Shown in pieces: positions 1 through 7,718 of a stretch of 64,000 nucleotides of DNA. Both the position numbers and the translations under genes were made by a program. The DNA is from Deltaproteobacteria bacterium (lineage in GTDB: Bacteria > Desulfobacterota > Desulfomonilia > UBA1062): contig JAHDOV010000003.1 of NCBI GenBank assembly GCA_018434685.1, positions 278,302 through 342,301 of the forward strand, written 5' to 3'. The notes under the pieces were generated by a model, which saw nothing but the letters and a program-made list of their open reading frames with translations, ran no database searches and had not been told where the DNA came from. The number at the start of each line of letters is the position of its first letter. The stretch's first letter is position 1.

Positions 1-43
1 GGTGGACGAGAGCGGATTCTGGATCATCATCAAAAAACAGTGA
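1..43 (+). CDS. 3' end of an unidentified gene (partial)
   Basis: An open frame enters from the left edge and ends in TGA at 41-43; the visible C-terminus is VDESGFWIIIKKQ. It is only 13 codons, so no family can be named. A hydrophobic strand followed by lysines is a common protein end, and the position (convergent with the PHP gene) fits a real gene end, but chance is possible. Confidence 0.35.
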   Translation, partial: VDESGFWIIIKKQ

Positions 44-112
44 CGGATGGGCCTGCGAAGGGTCGAACAGGGGCGACGGACCGGAAGGGTTCCTGTTGCC
101 GGCCCGCGTACT

Positions 113-946
113 TCATGGTGATAAGTGGTCGAGCAAGACCGCGAGGGTAGCGGTATCGATACCATAATCCCCCGGGGAGACGGAGTTCCTGGCCGTGCCG
201 TGGTAATCGGTGCCGCCGGTGGCGAACAGACCGAGATCCCGTGCCAGGGATCTATAGAGCTTCTTCTGGGCCCTGGAGTGTTCCGGATAGAAGATCTCCA
301 CGCCCTTGAGTCCCCCTGACACGAGGCGTTCCATCAGGAGCCTGAGTTCATGGGACTGCAGTTCCAGGGTGAATGGGTGGGCAAGGACAGGCAACCCCCC
401 ATATTCATGAATGAGAGTCAGCGATTCCTCCCAGGTCATCTTTTCCTTGTCCACATAGGCCGGTCTGCCCTTGGCCAGGTATTGAGAAAAGGCCTCCTCA
501 TAATTGCGCACATAGCCGCCCCTGATAAGGGCCTTGGCGATATGGGGCCTCCCAATCTGGGCATCGCGGGCTATCTCTGCCACCTCATGGGCGGTGACCG
601 GCATCCCCAGGGCATTGAGTTTTTCTATGATCCGCGGACACCTCTTTCTCCGTGCATCCTGGATGCCCTCGAGGGCCTTTTCAAGCCCCTGAGGGTAGGA
701 GGGAAAATAGCCGAGGATGTGCATGGTGCCGGGTTCATAGATTGCACTGATCTCTACCCCGGGTATGATGCGGATGCCGGCCTCTTCACCGGTGCGGATG
801 GCTTCAGGGATGCCGGCAACGGTGTCGTGGTCGGTAATTGCAATGGCATCGAGTCCCCGCGCATGTGCCCAGGATACAATCTTGCCCGGGTTCAGGTCGC
901 CATCGGATGCGCTGGTGTGGATATGAAGATCGGCACAGATTTGCAA
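113..946 (-). CDS. PHP-domain phosphoesterase (RNase AM / nucleoside 3',5'-bisphosphate phosphatase-like)
   Basis: A 277-residue protein with the N-terminal PHP signature ADLHIHTSASDG, then AITDHDT near residue 40, PGVEIS near 62, and late metal-binding histidines in LAHP and GGTDYHG. These are the metal ligands of the PHP superfamily. The length and the order of motifs match the YciV/TrpH-type single-domain enzymes that hydrolyse 3',5'-nucleotide ends in the cytoplasm. The start is TTG at 946, chosen because the PHP signature begins immediately after it. It is the third gene of a minus-strand operon and lies 3 bp after the response regulator. Family assignment is firm; the exact substrate is inferred. 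Confidence 0.88.
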   Translation of the reverse strand: MQICADLHIHTSASDGDLNPGKIVSWAHARGLDAIAITDHDTVAGIPEAIRTGEEAGIRIIPGVEISAIYEPGTMHILGYFPSYPQGLEKALEGIQDARRKRCPRIIEKLNALGMPVTAHEVAEIARDAQIGRPHIAKALIRGGYVRNYEEAFSQYLAKGRPAYVDKEKMTWEESLTLIHEYGGLPVLAHPFTLELQSHELRLLMERLVSGGLKGVEIFYPEHSRAQKKLYRSLARDLGLFATGGTDYHGTARNSVSPGDYGIDTATLAVLLDHLSP

Positions 947-949
947 GAG

Positions 950-1321
950 TTACTCTTTCTCCGGCACGCGTGCCTCCAGTACCTGCGCTATCTTGTTTTT
1001 CAGTTCCGTAAGGTCTGACGATTTTACCACATACGCATCGGCGGCTATGGACTTGATATCCACCTTGTAGCTGCCGTATGCGCTGCAGAGGATTACCGGG
1101 AGGTTGTAGTAGGTGTTTCTGATCTCCTGAAGTACGTCGAGCCCATTGGTGGAAACCATCTTGATATCGAGCACGATCACGTCGGGTTTTTCTTCCTTGA
1201 TGCGGTCGAGAATGCCGGTTCCATCAGATGCCAAGGCCACCTCATAGCCCTCTTCTTCCAGTTCTTCCGAATACAGGAGCCTGATATGTTTCTCATCGTC
1301 AACGATAAGGACCTTTGACAT
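950..1321 (-). CDS. Single-domain response regulator (receiver only)
   Basis: A 123-residue CheY-like receiver with no output domain. The acidic pocket is VDDE (residues 7-10), the phospho-acceptor is Asp52 in VLDIKM, the switch Ser80 is in ILCSAYG, and the conserved Lys100 is in YVVKSS. I chose the ATG at 1321 because AAAGGAG sits just upstream of it; an earlier in-frame start at 1348 would overlap the preceding gene. It lies between a glycosyltransferase and a PHP enzyme, and no histidine kinase is adjacent. Its partner kinase is unknown; the orphan kinase at 29281 is one candidate in the window, without positional support. Confidence 0.9.
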   Translation of the reverse strand: MSKVLIVDDEKHIRLLYSEELEEEGYEVALASDGTGILDRIKEEKPDVIVLDIKMVSTNGLDVLQEIRNTYYNLPVILCSAYGSYKVDIKSIAADAYVVKSSDLTELKNKIAQVLEARVPEKE

Positions 1322-1335
1322 AGACCACTCCTTTC

Positions 1336-2553
1336 CTACTGGTTCCACCTGTCAATGAGATATGGTTTGGTTTGTTCGAATACCAGACACATATCCTCGA
1401 GGAATTCCTCTGCCTGCTGTATGGACATGCCCTCGGTCTTGTTCACGAAGGAGAGCGTCATTCCGTAGTACAGGGGGATGAGCACCTCGATGGCCTTATC
1501 TCTGTCCACGGTGATATGATAATATCCCAAGGCAAAGTCAAAGAGGATCCTTGCCCACACGGGAACAGGCATTTCAAAATGATCGATACTTAATGATGCG
1601 ACTTCTCTGATCTTCTGGAGATTCTCTGTCGAGAATATCGAACGGTACGTATCCCAGTACGTGTTGAACCCGTCTCTGAATCTCCGGTAAAGCTTTTCCT
1701 TGTCTACCTCCACCGGGGGAGGCATCTCCACCTCTCCGAGACCGAAGCCGAAAATTGCAGTGGGTTTACTCCATTTTGCAGATTGCCACTTGCCCTTGTA
1801 TTCGATCATGAGATTGAAGATGGTGCTGATCACCTGCCTGAACATGGGCCCGAGATCGGAGGCAGGGTCTTTGGGGTTGTGAACCTTGGGCCTGCCCATG
1901 AAGGCCTGACAGATGGGAACCCCCTGGTTCATGGCGATGGTCGTCATCCAGATATCGATCCCGAACTGGCTCACCTCCTCATTCCAGAGGGTGCTCTTCA
2001 GGTACTGGTGAGCCATTCTTCCGGAAAATCCGAAATCACCGCCGATGGGCTGTCGAACCCGTCTCCCGTAGAGGCAGCGGGTCAGGGGATAGGCGATGTT
2101 GTTGGTGATGGTGCCGTCGTATTTGTGTCTCACGTAGAGCGGGGCAACATAGCCGAAATCGTTGAAGAGGGGTTCTCCGAGGTTCTTGATCCACCGGGGG
2201 GTGATGCTCTTGAGATCGGCATCCACGACAACAATGGCCGTCGCATCCAGTTCCAGGACCTTTCTGAAGAGATTCTTGAAGTTGTTGCCCTTGCCGCGCA
2301 CCCCCTTGGGGGTCGAGAGGTATATCTTCGGGATTCCCAGGGTGTCTGTGTTCATGAAGGCATTGCCGGTTCCATCGGTACTGCTGTTGTCACAGTTGAT
2401 GATGACCGCGCGGGAGTCCCCGAAGTATTCCTTCAGGCCGAGAGCGGCCTGTGATGTCGGATATGCGATGAGGTCCGCTTCGTTGTACGAGGGGATGCCG
2501 ACAACGATATCCGCTTTCTCGACACCAGCGGGATTTTTTTCAAAGGCCTTCAT
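1336..2553 (-). CDS. GT-A fold glycosyltransferase (family 2/81-like, possibly glucosylglycerate synthase)
   Basis: A 405-residue soluble protein. The N-terminal nucleotide-sugar region reads IVVGIPSYNEAD (about residues 16-27), followed by CDNSSTDGT and the metal-binding VVDADL (about 108-113). No membrane segments are visible. The arrangement and length resemble bacterial enzymes that transfer a hexose from a nucleotide sugar to glycerate or 3-phosphoglycerate (compatible-solute synthesis), but the acceptor cannot be read from sequence. It is first in the operon with the receiver and the PHP enzyme, with a weak GGAG ribosome site. The GT-A family is sure; the specific product is tentative. 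Confidence 0.75.
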   Translation of the reverse strand: MKAFEKNPAGVEKADIVVGIPSYNEADLIAYPTSQAALGLKEYFGDSRAVIINCDNSSTDGTGNAFMNTDTLGIPKIYLSTPKGVRGKGNNFKNLFRKVLELDATAIVVVDADLKSITPRWIKNLGEPLFNDFGYVAPLYVRHKYDGTITNNIAYPLTRCLYGRRVRQPIGGDFGFSGRMAHQYLKSTLWNEEVSQFGIDIWMTTIAMNQGVPICQAFMGRPKVHNPKDPASDLGPMFRQVISTIFNLMIEYKGKWQSAKWSKPTAIFGFGLGEVEMPPPVEVDKEKLYRRFRDGFNTYWDTYRSIFSTENLQKIREVASLSIDHFEMPVPVWARILFDFALGYYHITVDRDKAIEVLIPLYYGMTLSFVNKTEGMSIQQAEEFLEDMCLVFEQTKPYLIDRWNQ

Positions 2554-2586
2554 AATATGGACTCCAGATTACAATGATAAGGCTCT

Positions 2587-2615
2587 ATTGTCTGACATTT
2601 GAGAGACAATGGCAA
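2587..2615 (-). promoter_or_regulatory. Candidate sigma-70 promoter of the glycosyltransferase operon
   Basis: On the minus strand TTGCCA (2615-2610) and GACAAT (2592-2587) are separated by 17 bp, giving a start near 2580 and a leader of about 27 nt before the ATG at 2553. Confidence 0.4.
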
Positions 2616-2636
2616 CAAGAAAATGCACGCTTGCAT

Positions 2637-2666
2637 TTGAGGGGGAGATGTGTGAATCTACATAAT
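2637..2666 (+). promoter_or_regulatory. Candidate sigma-70 promoter of the XPB gene (possible leaderless start)
   Basis: TTGAGG at 2637-2642 and CATAAT at 2661-2666 are separated by 18 bp. The predicted transcription start falls at about 2671-2673, on or next to the ATG at 2671, which has no Shine-Dalgarno sequence in the preceding 15 bases. Confidence 0.4.
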
Positions 2667-2670
2667 TCTG

Positions 2671-4353
2671 ATGAAGACGAGTGATAAACCTGTAATAGTA
2701 CAGAGCGATGGAAGCATCCTCCTTGAGGTCATGTCCCCGAGGTACGAGGAGGCGCGGGATGCGATTCTCCCCTTTGCAGAGCTCATAAAATCCCCCGAAT
2801 ACGTGCATACCTACCGGATCACCCCGTTGAGTATCTGGAATGCTGCAGCCATCGGCTTGACCTTTGACAGGGTGCAGACCACCCTTATGATCTTTTCGAG
2901 ATACGAGATCCCCGAAGGGGTTCTCTTCAGGATCCGGGATGCCTTTTCCCGCTGGGATGCAATTCGACTGCTGCGTCATGGCGATGGGGTGTTGAAGGTC
3001 GAGGTCAGATCCAGGGAACTCCTCGAAGAGATCACCGCGAAACCCTTTGTCAGGAATGCCCTCATCGACCAGATCGAGCCCCTGGGGTTTACCATCCCGG
3101 AAGACATACGGGGGAGATTCAAGCACCTGCTCATCAAGATCGGATATCCGGTCAATGACCTCGTCGGGTATGACCCGGGGGACAAATTCCCTGTGGAGCT
3201 CCGGGAAACCACCCTGGCGGGACAGAGATTCACCCTCAGGCAGTACCAGACGGAAGGCGCCGATAATTTCTGGGTCGGCGGCGGACCGAGGGGAGGGCAG
3301 GGGATTGTCGTTCTCCCCTGCGGGGCGGGAAAGACCGTCGTCGGGATGGAGGTCATGTCCAAGGCCGGGACGTATACCCTCATCCTGTGCACGAATGTGT
3401 CTGCCGTGCGTCAATGGATTTCAGAGCTGCTCGATAAGACCACGCTCACCAGGGATGATATCGGGGAATATACAGGAAACAAGAAGGAGATCAGGCCGGT
3501 TACCATTACGACATACCAGATGCTCACCTACCGGAAGACCCGCAATGCCCCCTTCGAACACATGAAGCTCATGCAGGCCCGGAACTGGGGGTTGCTCATC
3601 TATGACGAGGTTCATGTTGTCCCCGCACCGGTGTTCCGCGCCACGACGGAAATCCAGGCCAAGAGAAGACTCGGGCTCACCGCGACCCTGATCCGGGAAG
3701 ACGGCCTCGAGGAGGATACCTTTACGCTTGTCGGGCCGAAGTGCTACGATGTCCCGTGGAAGGAACTGGAGGTCAAGGGGTTCATCGCAGAGGCGTTGTG
3801 TTATGAGATCCGGCTCCCGCTGCCCCCGGAAAAAGAGATGGAGTATGCCCTCGCGTCGGACCGGTCACAGTTCAGGATTGCTTCGGAGAATGTCTACAAG
3901 GACCGGGTGATGAAGGATATCATCAGAAAACATGCGGATGAGCCCATCCTGGTGATCGGCCAGTATATAAGCCAGCTCAAGAGGATCGCGGCCACCCTGG
4001 GTGCCCCGTTGATCACCGGCGCCACCCCGAATACGAAAAGGGACAAGCTCTATGAGGCATTCCGCAGTGGCGACATACCGGTGCTCGTGGTATCGAAGGT
4101 CGCGAATTTTGCCATCGATCTGCCGGATGCCTCCGTGGCGATACAGGTTTCCGGGACATTCGGATCCCGCCAGGAGGAGGCGCAGCGGCTCGGAAGGATA
4201 TTGAGGCCGAAAGAGAGGATTTCAACCTTCTACACCCTGGTGAGCCAGCGCACGACAGAGGAGGAATTCGCCCACAAGCGACAGATCTTCCTTGCGGAAC
4301 AGGGATATAAATACCGGATTGAGGAATGGACACTCGATGAAATCAACCTATGA
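2671..4353 (+). CDS. Bacterial XPB-type DNA helicase (superfamily 2)
   Basis: A 560-residue ATP-dependent helicase. Walker A is CGAGKT (217-222), Walker B is DEVH (312-315), and motif III is TAT (337-339). It is followed at once by RED (342-344), the hallmark of XPB that couples strand opening to DNA damage handling. Motif VI begins QEEAQRLGR (from 501). The N-terminal 180 residues correspond to the damage-recognition-like region of XPB. It overlaps the next gene by 17 bp; the same gene pair is known from actinobacteria. The ATG at 2671 is the first usable start. Helicase identity is firm; a role in repair or transcription-linked repair is inferred from family knowledge. Confidence 0.92.
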   Translation: MKTSDKPVIVQSDGSILLEVMSPRYEEARDAILPFAELIKSPEYVHTYRITPLSIWNAAAIGLTFDRVQTTLMIFSRYEIPEGVLFRIRDAFSRWDAIRLLRHGDGVLKVEVRSRELLEEITAKPFVRNALIDQIEPLGFTIPEDIRGRFKHLLIKIGYPVNDLVGYDPGDKFPVELRETTLAGQRFTLRQYQTEGADNFWVGGGPRGGQGIVVLPCGAGKTVVGMEVMSKAGTYTLILCTNVSAVRQWISELLDKTTLTRDDIGEYTGNKKEIRPVTITTYQMLTYRKTRNAPFEHMKLMQARNWGLLIYDEVHVVPAPVFRATTEIQAKRRLGLTATLIREDGLEEDTFTLVGPKCYDVPWKELEVKGFIAEALCYEIRLPLPPEKEMEYALASDRSQFRIASENVYKDRVMKDIIRKHADEPILVIGQYISQLKRIAATLGAPLITGATPNTKRDKLYEAFRSGDIPVLVVSKVANFAIDLPDASVAIQVSGTFGSRQEEAQRLGRILRPKERISTFYTLVSQRTTEEEFAHKRQIFLAEQGYKYRIEEWTLDEINL

Positions 4354-6097
4354 TCTTATCTCGCATATCCCTGCATACATGATCGAGCTTATCTCCTCGC
4401 AGATCCTGGGGAATCCGGCCGATACGGGAAGGCTGGCCGAGGGATTGAGCGACGACAAGCGGCTCCGCAAGATCCTCGAGGCCCTGGGGGATAAACCCCG
4501 CTCCCTCCTCATGGACCTGTTCGAACTGGGAGGGCAGGTGCAGTGGGACGTGCTTGCACACCTCTATGGGGATGAACTGGACGAGGCCAGACAGACCCTG
4601 TCGCTCCTCGGGAAGGAAGGAATCGTTTTTCAGGGAGGTCTAACAGGACGAGACCCGCTCATCCTGCTGCCCTCTGTGAACCCCCTGCTGGATGCGGTCC
4701 GCCAGAAACAGTACAAACCGGTGGAAGATCTCGCCTGGAATGAGCCGAAACGCCTGGATGTCTGGGGACATATGGCCCTGATCAACACCGTGCGCAGCAC
4801 AAGGATCCGATGCAGATCCGGAATGGAGCCCTTCAAGCGGGGGTGGGAATTTCTCGAGGAAAAGCTCGGAGATCTCATCGATCTCAAGAGGATCTACTGG
4901 GAGCTCGTGGATCTTGGCTGTTTCTGGGACAAGAAGGGCGTGGTGACGGTCGCACACAACGCGTGCACTGATCTTGCCATCGACGGCGATGCGCGCTATC
5001 CCCTGTGGCGATTCGTGCAGACCTGTAAACCGTATCCCGGAATCGAGATCAAGGTCGTTGACCTGCTCGGGGAAAAGGCCCTGGCGAGAGATTTCCTGTC
5101 CCGGGCCCTCGTGCTCTTTCTCGTGAGCAGGACCCCCGAGGTGCCGGAGGCCCGGCAGATCATTGCAGGTCTGGTCGATCTCTGGATCGGCCTCGGTGTG
5201 CTCCAGGAAGACACCTTGGGCACCTGGATCAGGTTCACGCCGGGCGTTTCCTCTGGTTTGAAAGCAGGGAGACTGGAAGTGCCCCTTCAATCCTACGCGG
5301 AGGAGGTCATCATACAACCGAACATGGAAATCCTGGTGCCGAAGGATTTCGACCCTGTCGATATCCTGAACATCGGAGAGATTGCCGATGTGGTGCTGTG
5401 CGATGTCGTGAGCATCTATCGACTCACGCGCAAGTCCGTCTTCAGGGCACTGCATGAAGGGTGGAATGCCGGCAAGATCGAGAATTTCCTCGACCGGATC
5501 TCACGGCACGAGGTGCCGGACAATGTCATCAAGACCGTTGCCGGATGGTCTCGCTCCCATAGCGAGGCCCATATCATCACAGGGACGTTTCTCGTATTGC
5601 CCGACGCACCGCACAAGGCCCCCCAGGGGCTTGAGGAGATCCTGCCGGGCATCTTCAGGATTCCCGAGAAGTGTGGTGAAGAGGTCAGGGCATTTCTCGA
5701 CAAGAGGGATGTTATGGTGCGGGGTGTGGATCTGGTCTGGGACCGGGAGGAAGAAGGCGGGATCAACTGGGGGAAGATGATGCCCGTGGAGGCTCTGGCG
5801 CGGTATCAGACGAAGGCGGTCCGGAAAGAGGAGGGGGTGTATCCCTTCGGCATGGTGGCGCCGCTTCCCTATGGTTCAAAGGGGGAGGTGGTCTTTGAGG
5901 AGGCCCTGCACGTGGGCAAGTCGCTCATCATCTTCTATCCGAGGCAGGGCTATGGTGAAATTCAGGTGAAGAAGATCAGCCCGGTATATATCTACCGCAA
6001 AGGCGGTGCCGCTTTTGTCGAGGCCTTCTGCGAGGACACCGGAGAGGGCGAGATCTTCGAAATCAGCAAGGTTCGGGCACTGTTCAAAGAAGGCTGA
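4337..6097 (+). CDS. Helicase-associated protein paired with XPB (Helicase_C_3-like)
   Basis: A 586-residue protein starting at an ATG inside the end of the XPB gene (17-bp overlap), so translation is probably coupled. It has no Walker motifs. Segments such as EVIIQPNMEILVPKDFD (about residues 320-336), followed by IYRLTRKSV, resemble the XPB/Ssl2-like accessory domain found in the protein encoded beside actinobacterial XPB. An earlier in-frame codon at 4292 would add 15 residues with no homology-like character. The stop lies only 4 bp from that of the convergent M48 gene. Physical association with XPB is inference from gene order and family; no biochemical role can be read from sequence. Confidence 0.75.
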   Translation: MKSTYDLISHIPAYMIELISSQILGNPADTGRLAEGLSDDKRLRKILEALGDKPRSLLMDLFELGGQVQWDVLAHLYGDELDEARQTLSLLGKEGIVFQGGLTGRDPLILLPSVNPLLDAVRQKQYKPVEDLAWNEPKRLDVWGHMALINTVRSTRIRCRSGMEPFKRGWEFLEEKLGDLIDLKRIYWELVDLGCFWDKKGVVTVAHNACTDLAIDGDARYPLWRFVQTCKPYPGIEIKVVDLLGEKALARDFLSRALVLFLVSRTPEVPEARQIIAGLVDLWIGLGVLQEDTLGTWIRFTPGVSSGLKAGRLEVPLQSYAEEVIIQPNMEILVPKDFDPVDILNIGEIADVVLCDVVSIYRLTRKSVFRALHEGWNAGKIENFLDRISRHEVPDNVIKTVAGWSRSHSEAHIITGTFLVLPDAPHKAPQGLEEILPGIFRIPEKCGEEVRAFLDKRDVMVRGVDLVWDREEEGGINWGKMMPVEALARYQTKAVRKEEGVYPFGMVAPLPYGSKGEVVFEEALHVGKSLIIFYPRQGYGEIQVKKISPVYIYRKGGAAFVEAFCEDTGEGEIFEISKVRALFKEG

Positions 6098-6101
6098 GGC
6101 C

Positions 6102-7415
6102 TCAGGGCTTCTCCATCTTTCTGAAGGTCTTCTTCATTTCCCTGAGTTCTTCTGCCGTCTCCTTGTCCAGGTCCTGCTCCATGGCAAGGGCCGCATCTAT
6201 GTGGTGGATGCTCGCCTTGATCTTGCCTGTCCGGGAAAAATACCTGGCGAATGCAACGTGAGACAGCGCGGTCCGGGATGATTTCTCATAGAGGACGCCC
6301 AGCTTGTACTCCACCTTGATGTTTTGTTTCTGGTAGGGCAGCAGGGTCTTGATCGCCTCATCGACCTCACCCTTGTCTTCCATGATCTCGGCCAGGGCGA
6401 TGTTCGTCTGGGCAGATCTCCCGAAATTCTTCAGGTAGGGGTAGGCCTCGTCCTTTTTCCCGAGCATGTACAGGCACAGGCCCTTGTATGCGTATGCCTG
6501 GGGCAGGTCCATGTCGCCCAGCAGGGCAAGCGCCTCGTCATATTTCCTCTCCTGGGTCTTCATGATGCCCAGCGAGAGTGACCGATACGGTTCGGGGATT
6601 GTTTCAGTGCGGAGGGCAACCTCCGACTCGGACAGCATGAGACCCACCACGCTCGCATAGAGTGTCCAGTAGTTGTTGTCAGGACGAGGCTCACCCGGAT
6701 CGATAGAGGACGTGGCGATGCGGTTTTCCGTATACGGGTGGGTGAGGAGATACTCCGGGACGTTCGCCCCGCCCGTGAATGCCTGCATCCTGATGAGGAA
6801 GCGCTTCATGGCGGCAGGATCGAACCCGGAGGTCTTCATGAGGTTCCAGCCGAATTCGTCTGCCTCGTACTCGTTGCGCCTCGAATACGCGAGCTTGATA
6901 TTCTCACCACCCCCCAGGGAGGAATACACCAGCGCCGATCCCGCTTCGGGATTTTTGGTAGAGAGCAGGGTTCCGGCGATGATCCCCACGATGGTGGCAG
7001 TGGAGATCTTTTTCTGGGCCTCGAAGTTCTCCGAGATGTGACGCATCTGGCTGTGTCCCAGCTCGTGGCTGATAATGGCTGCAAGCTCATCCATATCGTT
7101 GACGAAGAAGAGCGTGCCCACGTTGATGAATATATAGCCATCGGGTATTGCGAAGGCATTCACCGAGCGGTCCTTCACCACGAATATCTTGAAGGGGTAG
7201 ACCGGCTGTTTTATGTGGTCTGCGAGCCGGTCCATGAGCATCTGAATCGGCCAGGTAATTTCCGGATCGTAGACAAGCAGATTGTTGGAGTCCAGATAGG
7301 TTATGAACTCCCTGGTAATATCCCGTTCTTCTTCATAGCTCAGTGCGTTGAGCTCTGAAGAGCTCAGCACGAGCAGCATCATGATGAGAAGATATCGTTT
7401 CATAGGGTTTGTCAT
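6102..7415 (-). CDS. Periplasmic M48-family metalloprotease with TPR tail (BepA/LoiP-like)
   Basis: A 437-residue protein with a hydrophobic signal segment (residues 5-24) and the zinc protease motif HELGH at 117-121. The third ligand lies in NEYEADEFG (181-189). The C-terminal 170 residues are helical TPR-like repeats, as in BepA. The family degrades or rescues misfolded outer-membrane proteins in the periplasm. The start is ATG 7415 with AGAGGTGA upstream; the second ATG at 7403 has no ribosome site. The gene is monocistronic with its own promoter at 7487-7515 under a palindrome. The family is sure; the OMP quality-control role is inferred and fits the porin and Tol genes in the window. Confidence 0.9.
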   Translation of the reverse strand: MTNPMKRYLLIMMLLVLSSSELNALSYEEERDITREFITYLDSNNLLVYDPEITWPIQMLMDRLADHIKQPVYPFKIFVVKDRSVNAFAIPDGYIFINVGTLFFVNDMDELAAIISHELGHSQMRHISENFEAQKKISTATIVGIIAGTLLSTKNPEAGSALVYSSLGGGENIKLAYSRRNEYEADEFGWNLMKTSGFDPAAMKRFLIRMQAFTGGANVPEYLLTHPYTENRIATSSIDPGEPRPDNNYWTLYASVVGLMLSESEVALRTETIPEPYRSLSLGIMKTQERKYDEALALLGDMDLPQAYAYKGLCLYMLGKKDEAYPYLKNFGRSAQTNIALAEIMEDKGEVDEAIKTLLPYQKQNIKVEYKLGVLYEKSSRTALSHVAFARYFSRTGKIKASIHHIDAALAMEQDLDKETAEELREMKKTFRKMEKP

Positions 7416-7480
7416 CGGCTGTTCACCTCTGAATGTATGGGGCTGTCTGGATTACTTTTCGTTCTTCCTGCCTTTTTGCA

Positions 7481-7503
7481 CCCTATACTATAGAGGTATA
7501 GGG
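7481..7503. promoter_or_regulatory. Perfect inverted repeat over the -10 of the M48 protease promoter
   Basis: CCCTATAC (7481-7488) and GTATAGGG (7496-7503) are exact inverted arms around a 7-bp centre. The right end of the predicted -10 and the start region of the M48 promoter fall inside it. It is a plausible operator for an unidentified repressor, or alternatively a leader hairpin. Confidence 0.5.
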
Positions 7504-7515
7504 CACGGGTGTAAA
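7487..7515 (-). promoter_or_regulatory. Sigma-70-type promoter of the M48 protease gene
   Basis: On the minus strand TTTACA (7515-7510) and TATAGT (7492-7487) are separated by exactly 17 bp. Predicted transcription starts near 7480, about 65 nt before the ATG at 7415. Confidence 0.6.
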
Positions 7516-7534
7516 TGAAAAAAGAGCAGCGGTT

Positions 7535-7566
7535 CCCCTGGCCGGGTCGGTCGGGCCGGCCAGGGG
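7535..7566. repeat. GC-rich inverted repeat between divergent genes
   Basis: CCCCTGGCCGG (7535-7545) and CCGGCCAGGGG (7556-7566) form an 11-bp perfect stem with a 10-base loop. No T-run follows directly on either strand, so it is not a standard terminator. It separates the M48 promoter from the sigma-54-type promoter of the PKD protein gene. Confidence 0.55.
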
Positions 7567-7662
7567 CTGAAGTGATTACGATATAGTAACATCTCATACG
7601 AATCTGTTGTGCAAATCTGTTCGTTCTCTCGATAACTACCCAGAAGCATTAATTTAAAAATG

Positions 7663-7679
7663 TTGGCTCGTTAATTGCC
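7663..7679 (+). promoter_or_regulatory. Sigma-54-type (-24/-12) promoter of the PKD-repeat protein gene
   Basis: TTGGCTCG with GG at 7665-7666 is followed at the correct 10-bp spacing by TTGC with GC at 7677-7678. It fits the consensus TTGGCACG-N4-TTGCT except for A to T in the -24 box and the last base. The start is expected near 7690, and the ATG is at 7719 with TGGAGG upstream. TTAC-N6-GTAA at 7576-7589 is a possible but weak activator site. Confidence 0.65.
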
Positions 7680-7718
7680 TTTGGTGATTCCAGCAATGGA
7701 ACTACTGGAGGTGTTTTC

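Noticed and set aside
6094-6105. The palindrome CTGAGGCCTCAG between convergent genes as a terminator
   Set aside because: It has no T-run and simply contains the two stop codons, which lie 4 bp apart.
7412-7597. A 61-codon minus-strand ORF before the M48 gene
   Set aside because: It covers the promoter, the palindrome and the GC-rich inverted repeat, and its product has no protein-like pattern.
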